From NCBI RefSeq assembly GCF_022968795.1, contig NZ_JALJRB010000021.1:17106-81105 (forward strand): DNA of 64,000 nt, written 5' to 3'. Source of the stretch: Desulfatitalea alkaliphila. GTDB taxonomy: Bacteria > Desulfobacterota > Desulfobacteria > Desulfobacterales > Desulfosarcinaceae. Shown here piece by piece: positions 26,497 to 35,106 of this stretch; the stretch's first letter is position 1, and every line of letters starts with the position of its first letter. A model generated the notes under the pieces. It was not told the origin of the DNA. It did no database searches and saw only the letters and a program-made list of their open reading frames with translations. The translations under genes and the position numbers were made by a program.

Positions 26497-26928
26497 TTGG
26501 GCGCCACGGAAAGCAAGAGTTCATACAACGAAGGCCATCTTTTTGTCGCGGCGATGCGTGTCCTGGAACACCAGCACGGGGCGCCGCCGTCCTTGGAGCA
26601 GATCGCCGCCCTGCTGCGGCTGTCCAACGAACAGGTGGGGCTGATGGCCCGGCGCCTGCACGCGGCGGGTATCATCGCGCCGGTGGAAAAAGCGTTCGCC
26701 GACCGTTGGACAGTGGCCGATCACCTGAAGCTGGAAGATCTGCCCCGCGAGGTGGAAGCGTCCCAACTGGACAGCGCTTTGCAAAAATTTCAGGCTGAAC
26801 GGGACACGATGACCCGAAAGATCGCGTCGATCAAGGAGCAGCAGGAGCGCAAACGCAAGGACCTGTTTGCCGATATCGAAAAGAAGCTCAAGAAAGATCT
26901 GGGCAAAGATACCGAGAGTAAGTTTTAA
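26497..26928 (+). CDS. Small conserved protein: winged-helix-like domain plus coiled coil
   Basis: A 143-residue protein starting at TTG, supported by GGAGG 6 nt before it. Residues about 10-65 form a helix-turn-helix-like unit (SLEQIAALLRLSNEQVGLMA). Residues 85-137 are a charged coiled coil (FQAERDTMTRKIASIKEQQE). No enzyme motif is present; I do not recognise a named family. The last residues (SKF) and the TAA stop codon are supplied by an A/T-rich heptad repeat, so the 3' end has been rewritten by the repeat. Confidence 0.75.
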   Translation: MGATESKSSYNEGHLFVAAMRVLEHQHGAPPSLEQIAALLRLSNEQVGLMARRLHAAGIIAPVEKAFADRWTVADHLKLEDLPREVEASQLDSALQKFQAERDTMTRKIASIKEQQERKRKDLFADIEKKLKKDLGKDTESKF

Positions 26929-26955
26929 GTGTTACGTGTTAAGTTTTAAGTTAAT
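26921..26955 (+). repeat. A/T-rich heptad block overlapping a stop codon
   Basis: AGTTTTA-, AGTGTTA-type units, period 7, then TTAATGAATTC. It contains the stop codon of the preceding gene. Confidence 0.85.
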
Positions 26956-26976
26956 GAATTCTATCTATTTTATTTT

Positions 26977-26996
26977 GACAAAGGACAGATTTGTCC
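26977..26996. promoter_or_regulatory. Dyad upstream of the giant pseudopilin gene
   Basis: GACAAA-N7-TTTGTC overlaps GGACA-N4-TGTCC, about 105 nt before the start codon. It could be an operator; the binding protein is unknown. Confidence 0.3.
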
Positions 26997-27099
26997 GAAA
27001 AAGCGAATGATGCAATACGTGGAGATGTTCCGGATTCCACGCAACCATCTGCAAGCGACAGGAAACCTTTGGTCGGACCGATCCATGGAGGTAGTACCA

Positions 27100-29541
27100 A
27101 TGGTTGCTTATAAACCACACCTGGCCGACCGATCCGGCTTCACATTGATCGAAATGGCCGTGGTGCTGGTCGTCGTGGGCATCATCATCTCCATTGTGGC
27201 CAGTGTGCTGCCGTCTCTGATCAGCACTTCCCGGATACGCCAGGCCCGGGCCGAACTGGAGAAGGTGGACCTGGCCCTGATCGGCTATCTGACCGCCAAC
27301 GGCCGCCTGCCCTGCCCGGACAGCAACGGCGACGGCCAGGAAGACCGCATCGCGGGCAGCGCGCCGCCCACCGACGACAGTTGCGCGGCCTATGCCGGAC
27401 GCCTGCCCTACGCCACCCTGGGCCTTTCATCGGCCCTCGATCCCTGGCAGGAGCCGATCCGCTACGCCGTCTATGAAGACATGGTGCGCACCCGCCACGA
27501 CACGTTGTGCGCCGCCCCACCCTGCACCCTCTGCCTGAACGATTTCATCAACAATCCCGTCGCCGAACATCTCAGCACCAGCGACGGTACGCACCAAAAC
27601 AATCAGGCCTACTTGATCGTCAGCGGCGGCGCCAAGAATCTATCCGGCAGCGGCGGCTTTTTCGACGGCCGCAACGCGGACGGCGACCTGGTGTTCGAAA
27701 CCCCCAACCGCACCATCGACGCCACCTATGACGACATTGTGCGGGCCGTCTCTTTCACTTACCTGGTGGGCCGCCTGTGCAGCGGCAACATGGGCGGCAA
27801 CAACCCATGGGCCGGCTGCGTGGACGAATTCGGGGTGGTGGATTGCGATCGCCCGGAGTGCGCCGGCCATCCGGCTTGTCTGGGCGGCGAAGATCTGCGG
27901 ATAATCACAACCGTTCTCCCGGGCGGGAGGGTTGGTGGCAGCTACGCAACCGATTTAACTGCAACCGGCGGCAACACGCCGTATGAATGGCAACTGACCA
28001 ATGGGGGTGGTTTTTTCGATATGGCTATCGACCCCTATACCGGCATGGTGAGCGGCACGTTGGATCAGTGCCCCGGCACCTATTCCATTGCCGCACTGGT
28101 GCAGGACACCACCGCGGCGGAAGACGACGGCCCCCAAACCGACAGCCGCACCTTTTCCCTGGAGGTGTCGGCCGACCTGAGCGTCCGCTGCACCAGCACG
28201 CCGGGCAGCGCTATCACCTGGGCCTCGCCCGCGCAGCAGGAACATTTCCGGGCCGACGGCGGACGGCTGGGACCGGTCGCCTGGAACCTGGACACCGGCG
28301 GCGCCGCCGGCTTCGCCGTGTACCCCACCGGGGACGATACCTGCCTACTGCGCAAAACCGGCACCACCGCCCCCGGCGTTTACACCTTCACTTTGGCCGC
28401 CCGCGACAGCGCCTGCAACAATAACAACGCCGCCCTGATCTTTCAGGTGACCGTGACGGCCGAAGGCGGCGCCACACCGGGCGCCATCGCCGGCGTTGTG
28501 GACCGCCTACGCTTCAGCACGTTTCAATCCTTCACGCCGGATATCGTCCACATGTCGGGTGCCGATTACGCCATCATCACCCGTGGCTGGTTCAACCAGG
28601 GGTACGTGCACGCGGTGGACATTGCCGCTAACGGCGACATCGGTACGCGGGACCACTTTGCGGTCTTTGAATCGGCGGCCACGGAAACGCCCCGCATCAT
28701 AAGGGTCGACGGCGATGTGTACGCCATTGCCTACGTGTCAGGCGGCCGGGCAAGGGTGAGAACGGTCCGTATCACCAACGGCGGCCAATCCGTAACCCAG
28801 CTGAGTTCTTTGAACCTGGACAACAACTGGTCCCAACCGGTGATCCGACAAGTGGGCGGCAATCTGTTCGCCGTGGCCTGCAACGGACCGGGGGACAACG
28901 GCCGGTTGGCCGTTCTGGAAATCAGCCCGGATGGTCAATCCATCACCCGGCGCACCGCCTTCAGTTTCTCCAACACAAGGGGCGTGGTGGACCTAACACA
29001 TGTGACCGACAACATTTTCGCCCTGGCCCATCACGGCAACCAGGACGGCTACTTGACCACCATCGCCATCGATGAAAACGCCGACGTGACATTGCTGGAC
29101 CAACAGCGCTTTGTGCAAGGTGGTTGCAACCAGCCGCGCATTGCGGCAGCCGGTTCAGGTGTGTTCGTTCTCACCTATCAGGGACAAAACGCACAGGGTG
29201 TGGCCGCGACGGTCACCATCGCAGCGGACGGCGCCATCACCGTCCCTCCTCTGGACACCCTGGTGTTCGAAACCCAACAGGCCGCCGACCCGGTGGTGGT
29301 CAATGCCGGCGGCGGCGTGTTCGCCGTCGCCTACACCGGCCCGGGCAATCAGGGATGGTTCAAAACCTTCCTCGTCGATCCTTCCGGCGCCATCGGCGAT
29401 GAGGTGCTCGACAGCCTGGTTTTCGAAACCGCCGTTTGCCGCGAGCCGGCCATGATCGCCATGGGCAATAATTTGTTCGTTGTGGTTTATCGTGGCCCGA
29501 ACAATGATCGGGGCGAGATCGTCACCATCGCGCTGCAATAA
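27100..29541 (+). CDS. Giant type IV pseudopilin with Ig-like and seven-repeat propeller-like domains
   Basis: An 813-residue protein from the ATG at 27100 (GGAGG 8 nt before). A 13-residue leader ends in Gly, then FTLIEMAVVLVVVGIIISIV, a type III prepilin signal with Glu5. Residues about 40-260 form a Cys-containing pilin-like head (LPCPDSNGDG). Residues 264-359 resemble an Ig-like putative binding (He_PIG) domain, with another beta domain to about 460. Residues 467-813 contain seven repeats of about 50 residues with LVFET and VFAVAYTGPGNQG cores, predicting a seven-bladed propeller. It probably caps an MSHA-like pilus as adhesin. The gene converges on the pilus operon; an A/T heptad block begins at its stop codon. 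Confidence 0.87.
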   Translation: MVAYKPHLADRSGFTLIEMAVVLVVVGIIISIVASVLPSLISTSRIRQARAELEKVDLALIGYLTANGRLPCPDSNGDGQEDRIAGSAPPTDDSCAAYAGRLPYATLGLSSALDPWQEPIRYAVYEDMVRTRHDTLCAAPPCTLCLNDFINNPVAEHLSTSDGTHQNNQAYLIVSGGAKNLSGSGGFFDGRNADGDLVFETPNRTIDATYDDIVRAVSFTYLVGRLCSGNMGGNNPWAGCVDEFGVVDCDRPECAGHPACLGGEDLRIITTVLPGGRVGGSYATDLTATGGNTPYEWQLTNGGGFFDMAIDPYTGMVSGTLDQCPGTYSIAALVQDTTAAEDDGPQTDSRTFSLEVSADLSVRCTSTPGSAITWASPAQQEHFRADGGRLGPVAWNLDTGGAAGFAVYPTGDDTCLLRKTGTTAPGVYTFTLAARDSACNNNNAALIFQVTVTAEGGATPGAIAGVVDRLRFSTFQSFTPDIVHMSGADYAIITRGWFNQGYVHAVDIAANGDIGTRDHFAVFESAATETPRIIRVDGDVYAIAYVSGGRARVRTVRITNGGQSVTQLSSLNLDNNWSQPVIRQVGGNLFAVACNGPGDNGRLAVLEISPDGQSITRRTAFSFSNTRGVVDLTHVTDNIFALAHHGNQDGYLTTIAIDENADVTLLDQQRFVQGGCNQPRIAAAGSGVFVLTYQGQNAQGVAATVTIAADGAITVPPLDTLVFETQQAADPVVVNAGGGVFAVAYTGPGNQGWFKTFLVDPSGAIGDEVLDSLVFETAVCREPAMIAMGNNLFVVVYRGPNNDRGEIVTIALQ

Positions 29542-29576
29542 AAGTTTTAAGTTTTAAGTGTTAAGTTTTAAGTTGA
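29542..29576 (+). repeat. A/T-rich heptad block directly after a stop codon
   Basis: AAGTTTT, AAGTTTT, AAGTGTT, AAGTTTT units begin at the base after the pseudopilin stop codon and end at GAATTC. Confidence 0.85.
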
Positions 29577-29953
29577 AGGAATTCTATCGGTTAGAGATGG
29601 TTGGGGTTGGTGGAGAACGGTGTAAGGGCGAGACGGTGTAATTGCCTGGTGAGCCAATCCGGGGCTACCGGATCAAAATCCTTTCCACTTGATTTCCACA
29701 TGCACAAACAATCCGGTTGCCACGGGTGGCACTGGCAACTGGTTGCCAGTGTTGCGCAGCAACAAGAGGCCTTGCGCATCACTGCCGCCACCGGCAAGGC
29801 GGATAGCGTTCACGCCACATCCACAAACAATCCGGTTGACGACCCTTTTGTGAAACACCTCTTGGCCTTCGGCCACCGGCAACCAGTTGCCGGTGCCACC
29901 CACGACACACCCGACACACCCGACACACACACATTTATTTATATCTAAACGAC
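29577..29953. other. Intergenic stretch between convergent genes with palindromic repeats
   Basis: Two TGGCAAC palindromes lie at 29727-29752 (ACTGGCAAC/GTTGCCAGT) and 29871-29900 (CACCGGCAAC/GTTGCCGGTG). A CACACCCGA tandem follows at 29903-29935. A direct repeat CACAAACAATCCGGTTG flanks the first palindrome (29703 and 29822). No gene seen. Confidence 0.65.
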
Positions 29954-29954
29954 A

Positions 29955-29995
29955 GAATTCATTAACTTAAAACTTAACACTTAACACTTAAAACT
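29955..29995 (-). repeat. A/T-rich heptad block, inverted relative to 29542
   Basis: AACTTAA, AACTTAA, CACTTAA units preceded by GAATTC. With the 29542 block it forms inverted ends around the palindrome-rich stretch, 40 nt downstream of the mshG stop. Confidence 0.85.
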
Positions 29996-30034
29996 GCCAT
30001 GGCGCCGGAGCAAAAACGACCCCACGGATTTACC

Positions 30035-31270
30035 CTACATTGCCCCAACAGTGGAAACCAAATCGTAGATGGGCAGGAAGAGACCGATGATGATCACGGC
30101 GAAGATGGTGCCGGCCACCACCAGAACCAGGGGCTCGATGGATTTGCCGATGGTGGCCACGATGACGGCCAGCTTGCGGCGGTACTGCTCGGCGATATAG
30201 ACCAGTTGTTCGGAGAGGGTGCCGCTGTTCTCGCCCACGCTGATCATGCGCACCATGAAAGGCGGAAAAAGACCGGCCTGCTGAAAGGCCGCCGCAATGC
30301 CGTCGCCGCGTTGCACCGTCTCCCGTACGCTGCCCATCTTCTCCCGATACACTTCATTGCGCACCGACGCCTCGAGAATGCCCAGGGATTGCAGCACATC
30401 GATACCCGCGTTGAACAGCATGGCGAAGTATTCGGAGATGTAGGCCAGGTTGGAAGATGAAATGATGGCGTGGGCGATGGGCAGCTTGAGCAGCAACCCG
30501 TCGATGAGCCGCCGACAGCGCCGGTTGTGCTTGTGTGCCAGCAGAACCGCCGACACAAAGCCGATCAGGCCCACCAGCATGTGCCACCAGTGCGCCTGGG
30601 CGAATTCGGCGGCGGCGATCAACCACAGTGTGATGGTGGGCAAATCCACCTCCAGCTCCATGAAAAGCCCCACGATCTTGGGCACCACATAGGCGAACCA
30701 GAACAGCATGCCGCCGCTGATGGCCGCCAGCACGAAGGCGGGGTACAGCAGTGCCTGCTTGGTGTCACTGCGGATCTGGTGCGTGCGCTGCAAATGCTCG
30801 GAAGCGTCCTTGAGCATCTGGTCCAGACGCCCGGTTTCTTCACCCATGCGGATCAGGAACACGACGCTGCGCGGAAAGATGCGGGGATGCCGTTCGGCCA
30901 CCCGGGAAAAGGTGGCGCCCCCCTGAACACCCTCGATCATGGAGGCAAAGGCCTTTTCCAGGTCGGGGTGGTCGTCGCCTTTGGAGACCTCTTGCAGGGC
31001 GGTGATCAGGGGTAGGCCGGCGCGCAACATCAAGGCCAGGTTGTTGAGGATTTCCGCCACCACCAGGGTGGGCAGGCCCCGCTTGGGACGCAACTGCGCC
31101 AGGCGCAGCAGTCCGGAAGCCACCCTTCCCAACCGGGTGACGAACAAGGTGGTGCTGCCGTCCCGTTCCAGGTGATTGACCGCCGAGAGGGTCTCCTGGT
31201 AGGGCAGCTGCACGATCCCGGATGCGATTTTGCCTTCGGCGGTGATGGTCTTGTAGCGGAAGTAATTCAT
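30035..31270 (-). CDS. mshG: Type IV pilus/T2SS inner-membrane platform protein (GspF/MshG family)
   Basis: A 411-residue protein with two tandem T2SSF domains (about 70-195 and 275-400). Each ends in hydrophobic helices, and three or four membrane helices lie near 170-195, 220-245 and 375-400. An N-terminal YKTITAEGKIASG segment is usual for GspF/PilC. It is the last gene of the minus-strand pilus operon, after the GspE-type ATPase. It should form the platform that couples ATPase motion to pilin insertion. Confidence 0.92.
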   Translation of the reverse strand: MNYFRYKTITAEGKIASGIVQLPYQETLSAVNHLERDGSTTLFVTRLGRVASGLLRLAQLRPKRGLPTLVVAEILNNLALMLRAGLPLITALQEVSKGDDHPDLEKAFASMIEGVQGGATFSRVAERHPRIFPRSVVFLIRMGEETGRLDQMLKDASEHLQRTHQIRSDTKQALLYPAFVLAAISGGMLFWFAYVVPKIVGLFMELEVDLPTITLWLIAAAEFAQAHWWHMLVGLIGFVSAVLLAHKHNRRCRRLIDGLLLKLPIAHAIISSSNLAYISEYFAMLFNAGIDVLQSLGILEASVRNEVYREKMGSVRETVQRGDGIAAAFQQAGLFPPFMVRMISVGENSGTLSEQLVYIAEQYRRKLAVIVATIGKSIEPLVLVVAGTIFAVIIIGLFLPIYDLVSTVGAM

Positions 31271-31305
31271 GCGAGCGCCAAGTCCATGGGTCGGAGTGCC
31301 TTTCG

Positions 31306-32994
31306 TTAAGCGGCTTCGTCCGAGGCCGCGACGCCGATCTGGCGGATGTTGCCCAGCACACGGATGGCCTCTTCGACGGTGGTTACGCCTTGCGTCACCT
31401 TACGGGCGGTCACGTCGAAGATGTCCACATATCCATTGCTGGAAGCCCGCTGTTTGATCATCGACGTTTCGGCATCGTTGTCGATCATTTCAGCCAGCCC
31501 CGGATCCACCGTCAACAGTTCGTAAACCAGGGTGCGGCCGAAATAGCCGGAGCCGCCGCACACTTCACACCCCTTGCCTTTGTAGAGTTTGTCGAGCCGC
31601 GGCTGTTGCAAATAGCGCTTCTCCCGTGCGCTCGGTGCGTAGGCGGTTTTGCAGGCTTCGCACACCTTGCGCACCAGTCGCTGGCTGACCACCCCGATGA
31701 GCGAATCGGCGATCAAAAAGGGGCGGATGCCCAGATCGCGCAACCGCGGAATAGCGCCGATGGCGCTGTTGCTGTGCAGGGTCGAGAGCACCAAATGGCC
31801 TGTGGTGGAGGCGGTGACGGCGGTGGCGGCGGTATCCTTGTCGCGGATTTCGCCCACCAGCATGACATCGGGGTCGTGGCGCAGAAAGTAGCGGATGGCA
31901 TTGGCGAAGTTGTAGCCGGCCTTTTCGTTGACCTGGGTCTGGCGAATCATGGGAATGTCGTACTCGATGGGATCTTCCACGGTGACCACATTCTTGGCCA
32001 GCAGGTTCAAGCGGCGGATGCCGGCATACAAGGTGGTGGACTTGCCCGATCCCGTGGGGCCGGTGAGCAGGATGATGCCGAACGGTTCGTTGAACATCCG
32101 CTCGACCATGGCGATGTGCTCCGGAAAGAAACCGAGTTGCCCCATGCCCATGATGGTGCTCTCCATGGGCAGTACCCGCAACACCATGTTCTCCCCCTGG
32201 GGCGAAACGGTGGTGGAGACCCTGAAATCGTAGGGGTTGTTCAAAATGGTGGCGGAAAAGCGGCCGTCCTGGGGCAGCCGCTGCTCGGCGATGTCCATCT
32301 GGGCCTTCATTTTGAAACTGGCCGTCAGGCGGCCCAACTGCAGCGGCAGGGACATCACCGGCACCATCACCCCGTCCACCCGGAACCCGATTTTGATGGT
32401 CTTGCGGGTGGGCTGAATATGAATGTCGGTGGCCCGCAACTTGATGGCCAGGTGCAGCAGCAAGCGGATGAATTGGTCCATACCGCGGGCGTTTTCGGCA
32501 TCCTGTGCCAGCACGTTGATTTCGGTTTCGATCAATTTTTCGACCGGGTTCTCTAAAAAATAGTAGAAACGGTGGATGGCGTTGACCACCTTGGACCGCT
32601 CGGCGATGTGCATCCGCGGCACCAGCCCGGTCTGGCGGCCGATCAGCTGGCGCAGTTTGTCGTCGCTGACGAAGTAGGCCGCCACGTCGATTTGATTGCC
32701 TTCCCGTCGCACGGGTAGAAAGGTGTTGTTGAGGCAGATGTTCTTGTTGAAGATCTTCAACACTTCCGGATCGGGCATCAGGGTGTCCACATCGATGAAC
32801 GGCACCCCGCTCTGCTCGGCCAAGGTGCCCACCAGGTCGGCCTGGGTGACGAAGCCCAGGCGCTCGAACAGTTCGCCGAGGATCTCTTTGGTGACCTTCT
32901 GTTCCTGCAGGGCGAACTGAATCTGGCCTTCGCTGATCAGGCCCTTTTCCTTGAGCAGTACACCGATGGGTTTGCGTTTGGGGGTCTCGTTCAT
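31306..32994 (-). CDS. mshE: Pilus assembly ATPase (GspE/PilB/MshE family)
   Basis: A 562-residue secretion ATPase: a GspE N-terminal domain (about 1-150, GVLLKEKGLISEGQIQFAL), then the ATPase with Walker A GPTGSGKSTT, Asp box VTVEDPIEYD, Walker B LVGEIRD and His box TTGHLVLSTLHS. A zinc-binding CEAC...CEVCGGSGY follows, the CxxC pair of assembly-type ATPases rather than PilT retraction ATPases. The start overlaps the stop of the MshM-like gene by 4 nt, so they are coupled. Confidence 0.94.
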   Translation of the reverse strand: MNETPKRKPIGVLLKEKGLISEGQIQFALQEQKVTKEILGELFERLGFVTQADLVGTLAEQSGVPFIDVDTLMPDPEVLKIFNKNICLNNTFLPVRREGNQIDVAAYFVSDDKLRQLIGRQTGLVPRMHIAERSKVVNAIHRFYYFLENPVEKLIETEINVLAQDAENARGMDQFIRLLLHLAIKLRATDIHIQPTRKTIKIGFRVDGVMVPVMSLPLQLGRLTASFKMKAQMDIAEQRLPQDGRFSATILNNPYDFRVSTTVSPQGENMVLRVLPMESTIMGMGQLGFFPEHIAMVERMFNEPFGIILLTGPTGSGKSTTLYAGIRRLNLLAKNVVTVEDPIEYDIPMIRQTQVNEKAGYNFANAIRYFLRHDPDVMLVGEIRDKDTAATAVTASTTGHLVLSTLHSNSAIGAIPRLRDLGIRPFLIADSLIGVVSQRLVRKVCEACKTAYAPSAREKRYLQQPRLDKLYKGKGCEVCGGSGYFGRTLVYELLTVDPGLAEMIDNDAETSMIKQRASSNGYVDIFDVTARKVTQGVTTVEEAIRVLGNIRQIGVAASDEAA

Positions 32995-34526
32995 GACAAG
33001 TCCGACTCCTGAAGATGGCTGAGCAAAAAGAGAGTGGCGGCATCGGGAAAACCCGACGGCGGCAGGCCCGCCCGGCGCTGAAAATCGGTCAGGCCGTTTA
33101 TAAGGCGCTGATCCACCGTTCCGTCGGGTGTCTCGGCATAGTGCCCGGCGGCGCTCAACAATTGTTGCAGGTCATGAATCTCCGCGCCCTGGTAGCCCTC
33201 GAAAAATCGTTGGACGCGCAGGTCGGGCCGCCACCACACCAGCCAGACGGCGCCGCCATCGGCGCCGGCGGGCAGAGACAAGGCGCCGCAGCGCCGCCGC
33301 AGCGCATCGTTCATCCGGGACAGCTGAATGAGCCGATACCCGGTTTGGTGGTAGGTGCGTTCGGCCCACAAAGAGAGGTTGCCGCGGGACCGGGCGGTTT
33401 CGAATTCGGCCGCGCGATCCGCCAGACCCGCCAGGCCGAGAAAACGGGCCACGGGGGTCTGCGCCGCGGCAATATCTTCAACCACGGGGACCGTGAGCGT
33501 GGTGCCGGACGGCGTCGCAACCTTTTCCTGGGTGCCGGGAATATGCACCGCATGAAAGCTGCCGTTGAAAGGGGCGTTGGCCGCAACGTCGGGCCGCGTG
33601 TGCAGGTGCAGCCCCAAGAGACCGGCAACGAGGCACAGCGCCAGCGCCCCGTTGCGCACCATCACCGGCAGTCCCATCCACGGCCGGCGGCCTTTTGGCT
33701 GCATATCGGACCGAGCGGTTCGAACCACGGCTTTGTCGATGTGCTCGATGCGATCCCGGCACAAGGCGTAGAGGCAACGGTCCAGCAGCATGTTCACCTG
33801 GCGGAAATTGCCGGCTGTGCAATGATGGATCGCTTTGAGGGCGCCGTCATCAACACGGATGCGGCCCTGGTTACCGGCCCGATCGAGCTTGAAGGCGATA
33901 TAGGCCCCCAACTCCCGGCGGTTCAGCGGCTGCATGACGTGCTGGATGGCCACCCGGCTACGCAACTGCCGCAGTGCGGGACGCTGCAGGGCCGCCCGCA
34001 ATTCACTCTGCCCCACCAGCACGATTTGCAGCAATTTCTGCCGGCCGGCCTCCAGGTTGGACAGCATGCGCACCAACTCCAGGCTGTCATGGTCCAGGTT
34101 CTGGGCGTCGTCGATGATGAGGGTGCAGTTGATCCTTTTGCTATATTGCATCATCAAGAAATTGTACAACCGCCGCAGCTCTTCCCCCAGGGAAGCGCCG
34201 GAGCGCGCGCGCGGAGGTACCGGCAGGCCGAAGTCGCGATTGATTTCCCGCAACAGTTCCACATCCCGCAGGGCGGTGTGAAACACCAGGGCGGTGCACA
34301 CGCCTTTGGCTTCCAGCAGGCGCAGCATGCGGCGGGTCAGTGTGGTTTTCCCAAGCCCCACCTCTCCGGTGAGCACCAGAAACCCTTTGCGGGCGGCAAT
34401 GCCGTGCACCATCTCGACCACCACCTGTCGGATGTAGTCGGAAACGAAAAAACAGGCGTCGTCGGGGGCCACCGGAAAGGGGTGGCGCCGCAGTCCCAGT
34501 GCCTGGCAGGGATGGAGCGGGGTCAT
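32991..34526 (-). CDS. mshM: ExeA/MshM-like AAA ATPase with peptidoglycan-binding-like C terminus
   Basis: A 511-residue protein. The cytoplasmic AAA domain (about 1-270) has Walker A GEVGLGKTT and Walker B CTLIIDDAQNLD. A membrane helix lies near 300 (GALALCLVAGLLGLHL), followed by a periplasmic part ending in a PG_binding_1-like segment (TVDQRLINGLTDFQRRAGLP). This is the GspA/ExeA layout that helps the secretin through peptidoglycan. The ATG at 34526 has GGAGGTGAT upstream; the open frame before it is not used. Confidence 0.9.
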   Translation of the reverse strand: MTPLHPCQALGLRRHPFPVAPDDACFFVSDYIRQVVVEMVHGIAARKGFLVLTGEVGLGKTTLTRRMLRLLEAKGVCTALVFHTALRDVELLREINRDFGLPVPPRARSGASLGEELRRLYNFLMMQYSKRINCTLIIDDAQNLDHDSLELVRMLSNLEAGRQKLLQIVLVGQSELRAALQRPALRQLRSRVAIQHVMQPLNRRELGAYIAFKLDRAGNQGRIRVDDGALKAIHHCTAGNFRQVNMLLDRCLYALCRDRIEHIDKAVVRTARSDMQPKGRRPWMGLPVMVRNGALALCLVAGLLGLHLHTRPDVAANAPFNGSFHAVHIPGTQEKVATPSGTTLTVPVVEDIAAAQTPVARFLGLAGLADRAAEFETARSRGNLSLWAERTYHQTGYRLIQLSRMNDALRRRCGALSLPAGADGGAVWLVWWRPDLRVQRFFEGYQGAEIHDLQQLLSAAGHYAETPDGTVDQRLINGLTDFQRRAGLPPSGFPDAATLFLLSHLQESDLS

Positions 34527-34611
34527 GGTATCACCTCCACGGGGGTTGCCGGCAGCCGCTCGCGCTCCGTGACTTGCACGGCACAACGTCCGGCGCGGCC
34601 ATTCATTGCGT

Positions 34612-35106
34612 TTAATAGCGCCATTGGATGTTCCAGGTCATGCCATCGGCGCTGGGCGCGGCGGTCCATCGTCCCTTGTCCGGATCGGCCTGCCCGTCGA
34701 TGATACGGTCCAAACGGCGCATGGTCTGCTCGGGCACGTTGAACAAGCGCATCTGTCGGGTGGTTCCCAACAGCAACAAATTGCGCGGGGCCTTGCCGAA
34801 ACGGCTGAGCCGATAGATATAAGGGCTGTCCGTATTGCCCCTTGGGACGACAATGCCTTGGCCTCGCATCAAGTCGACCAGGGCGGCCATATAGGCCGCC
34901 GGATCGTCCAAGGTCACCGCGGGCCAATCGGGTTGTCGCTGCCGCAATTCGGTCAAACCGCTCTCCCAGAGGGCCAAATAGTCCCGGTAAAAAGCGGCAT
35001 CCCGTGCATGGTGGATCATGCCCCGCGCACTGAGCACCACCAGCACGGCAACGGCGGTATAGATGGCCGCAAAGAACAGTTTGTCCGCTGCCAACCCGGC
35101 CCGCAT
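34612..35106 (-). CDS. Unknown 164-residue membrane-anchored protein of the pilus operon
   Basis: One N-terminal membrane helix (LFFAAIYTAVAVLVVLSARG, about 10-29) and a periplasmic domain of about 130 residues ending WNIQWRY. There is no prepilin cleavage motif, lipobox or enzyme motif. The start is coupled to the stop of the MshN-like gene (TGATG), so it belongs to the operon. No counterpart in the Vibrio MSHA operon comes to mind. The aromatic last strand is like that of pilin-subunit proteins (compare ARWKMQF at the end of the pilin at 40080), which may mean an interaction surface; this is speculation. Confidence 0.7.
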   Translation of the reverse strand: MRAGLAADKLFFAAIYTAVAVLVVLSARGMIHHARDAAFYRDYLALWESGLTELRQRQPDWPAVTLDDPAAYMAALVDLMRGQGIVVPRGNTDSPYIYRLSRFGKAPRNLLLLGTTRQMRLFNVPEQTMRRLDRIIDGQADPDKGRWTAAPSADGMTWNIQWRY

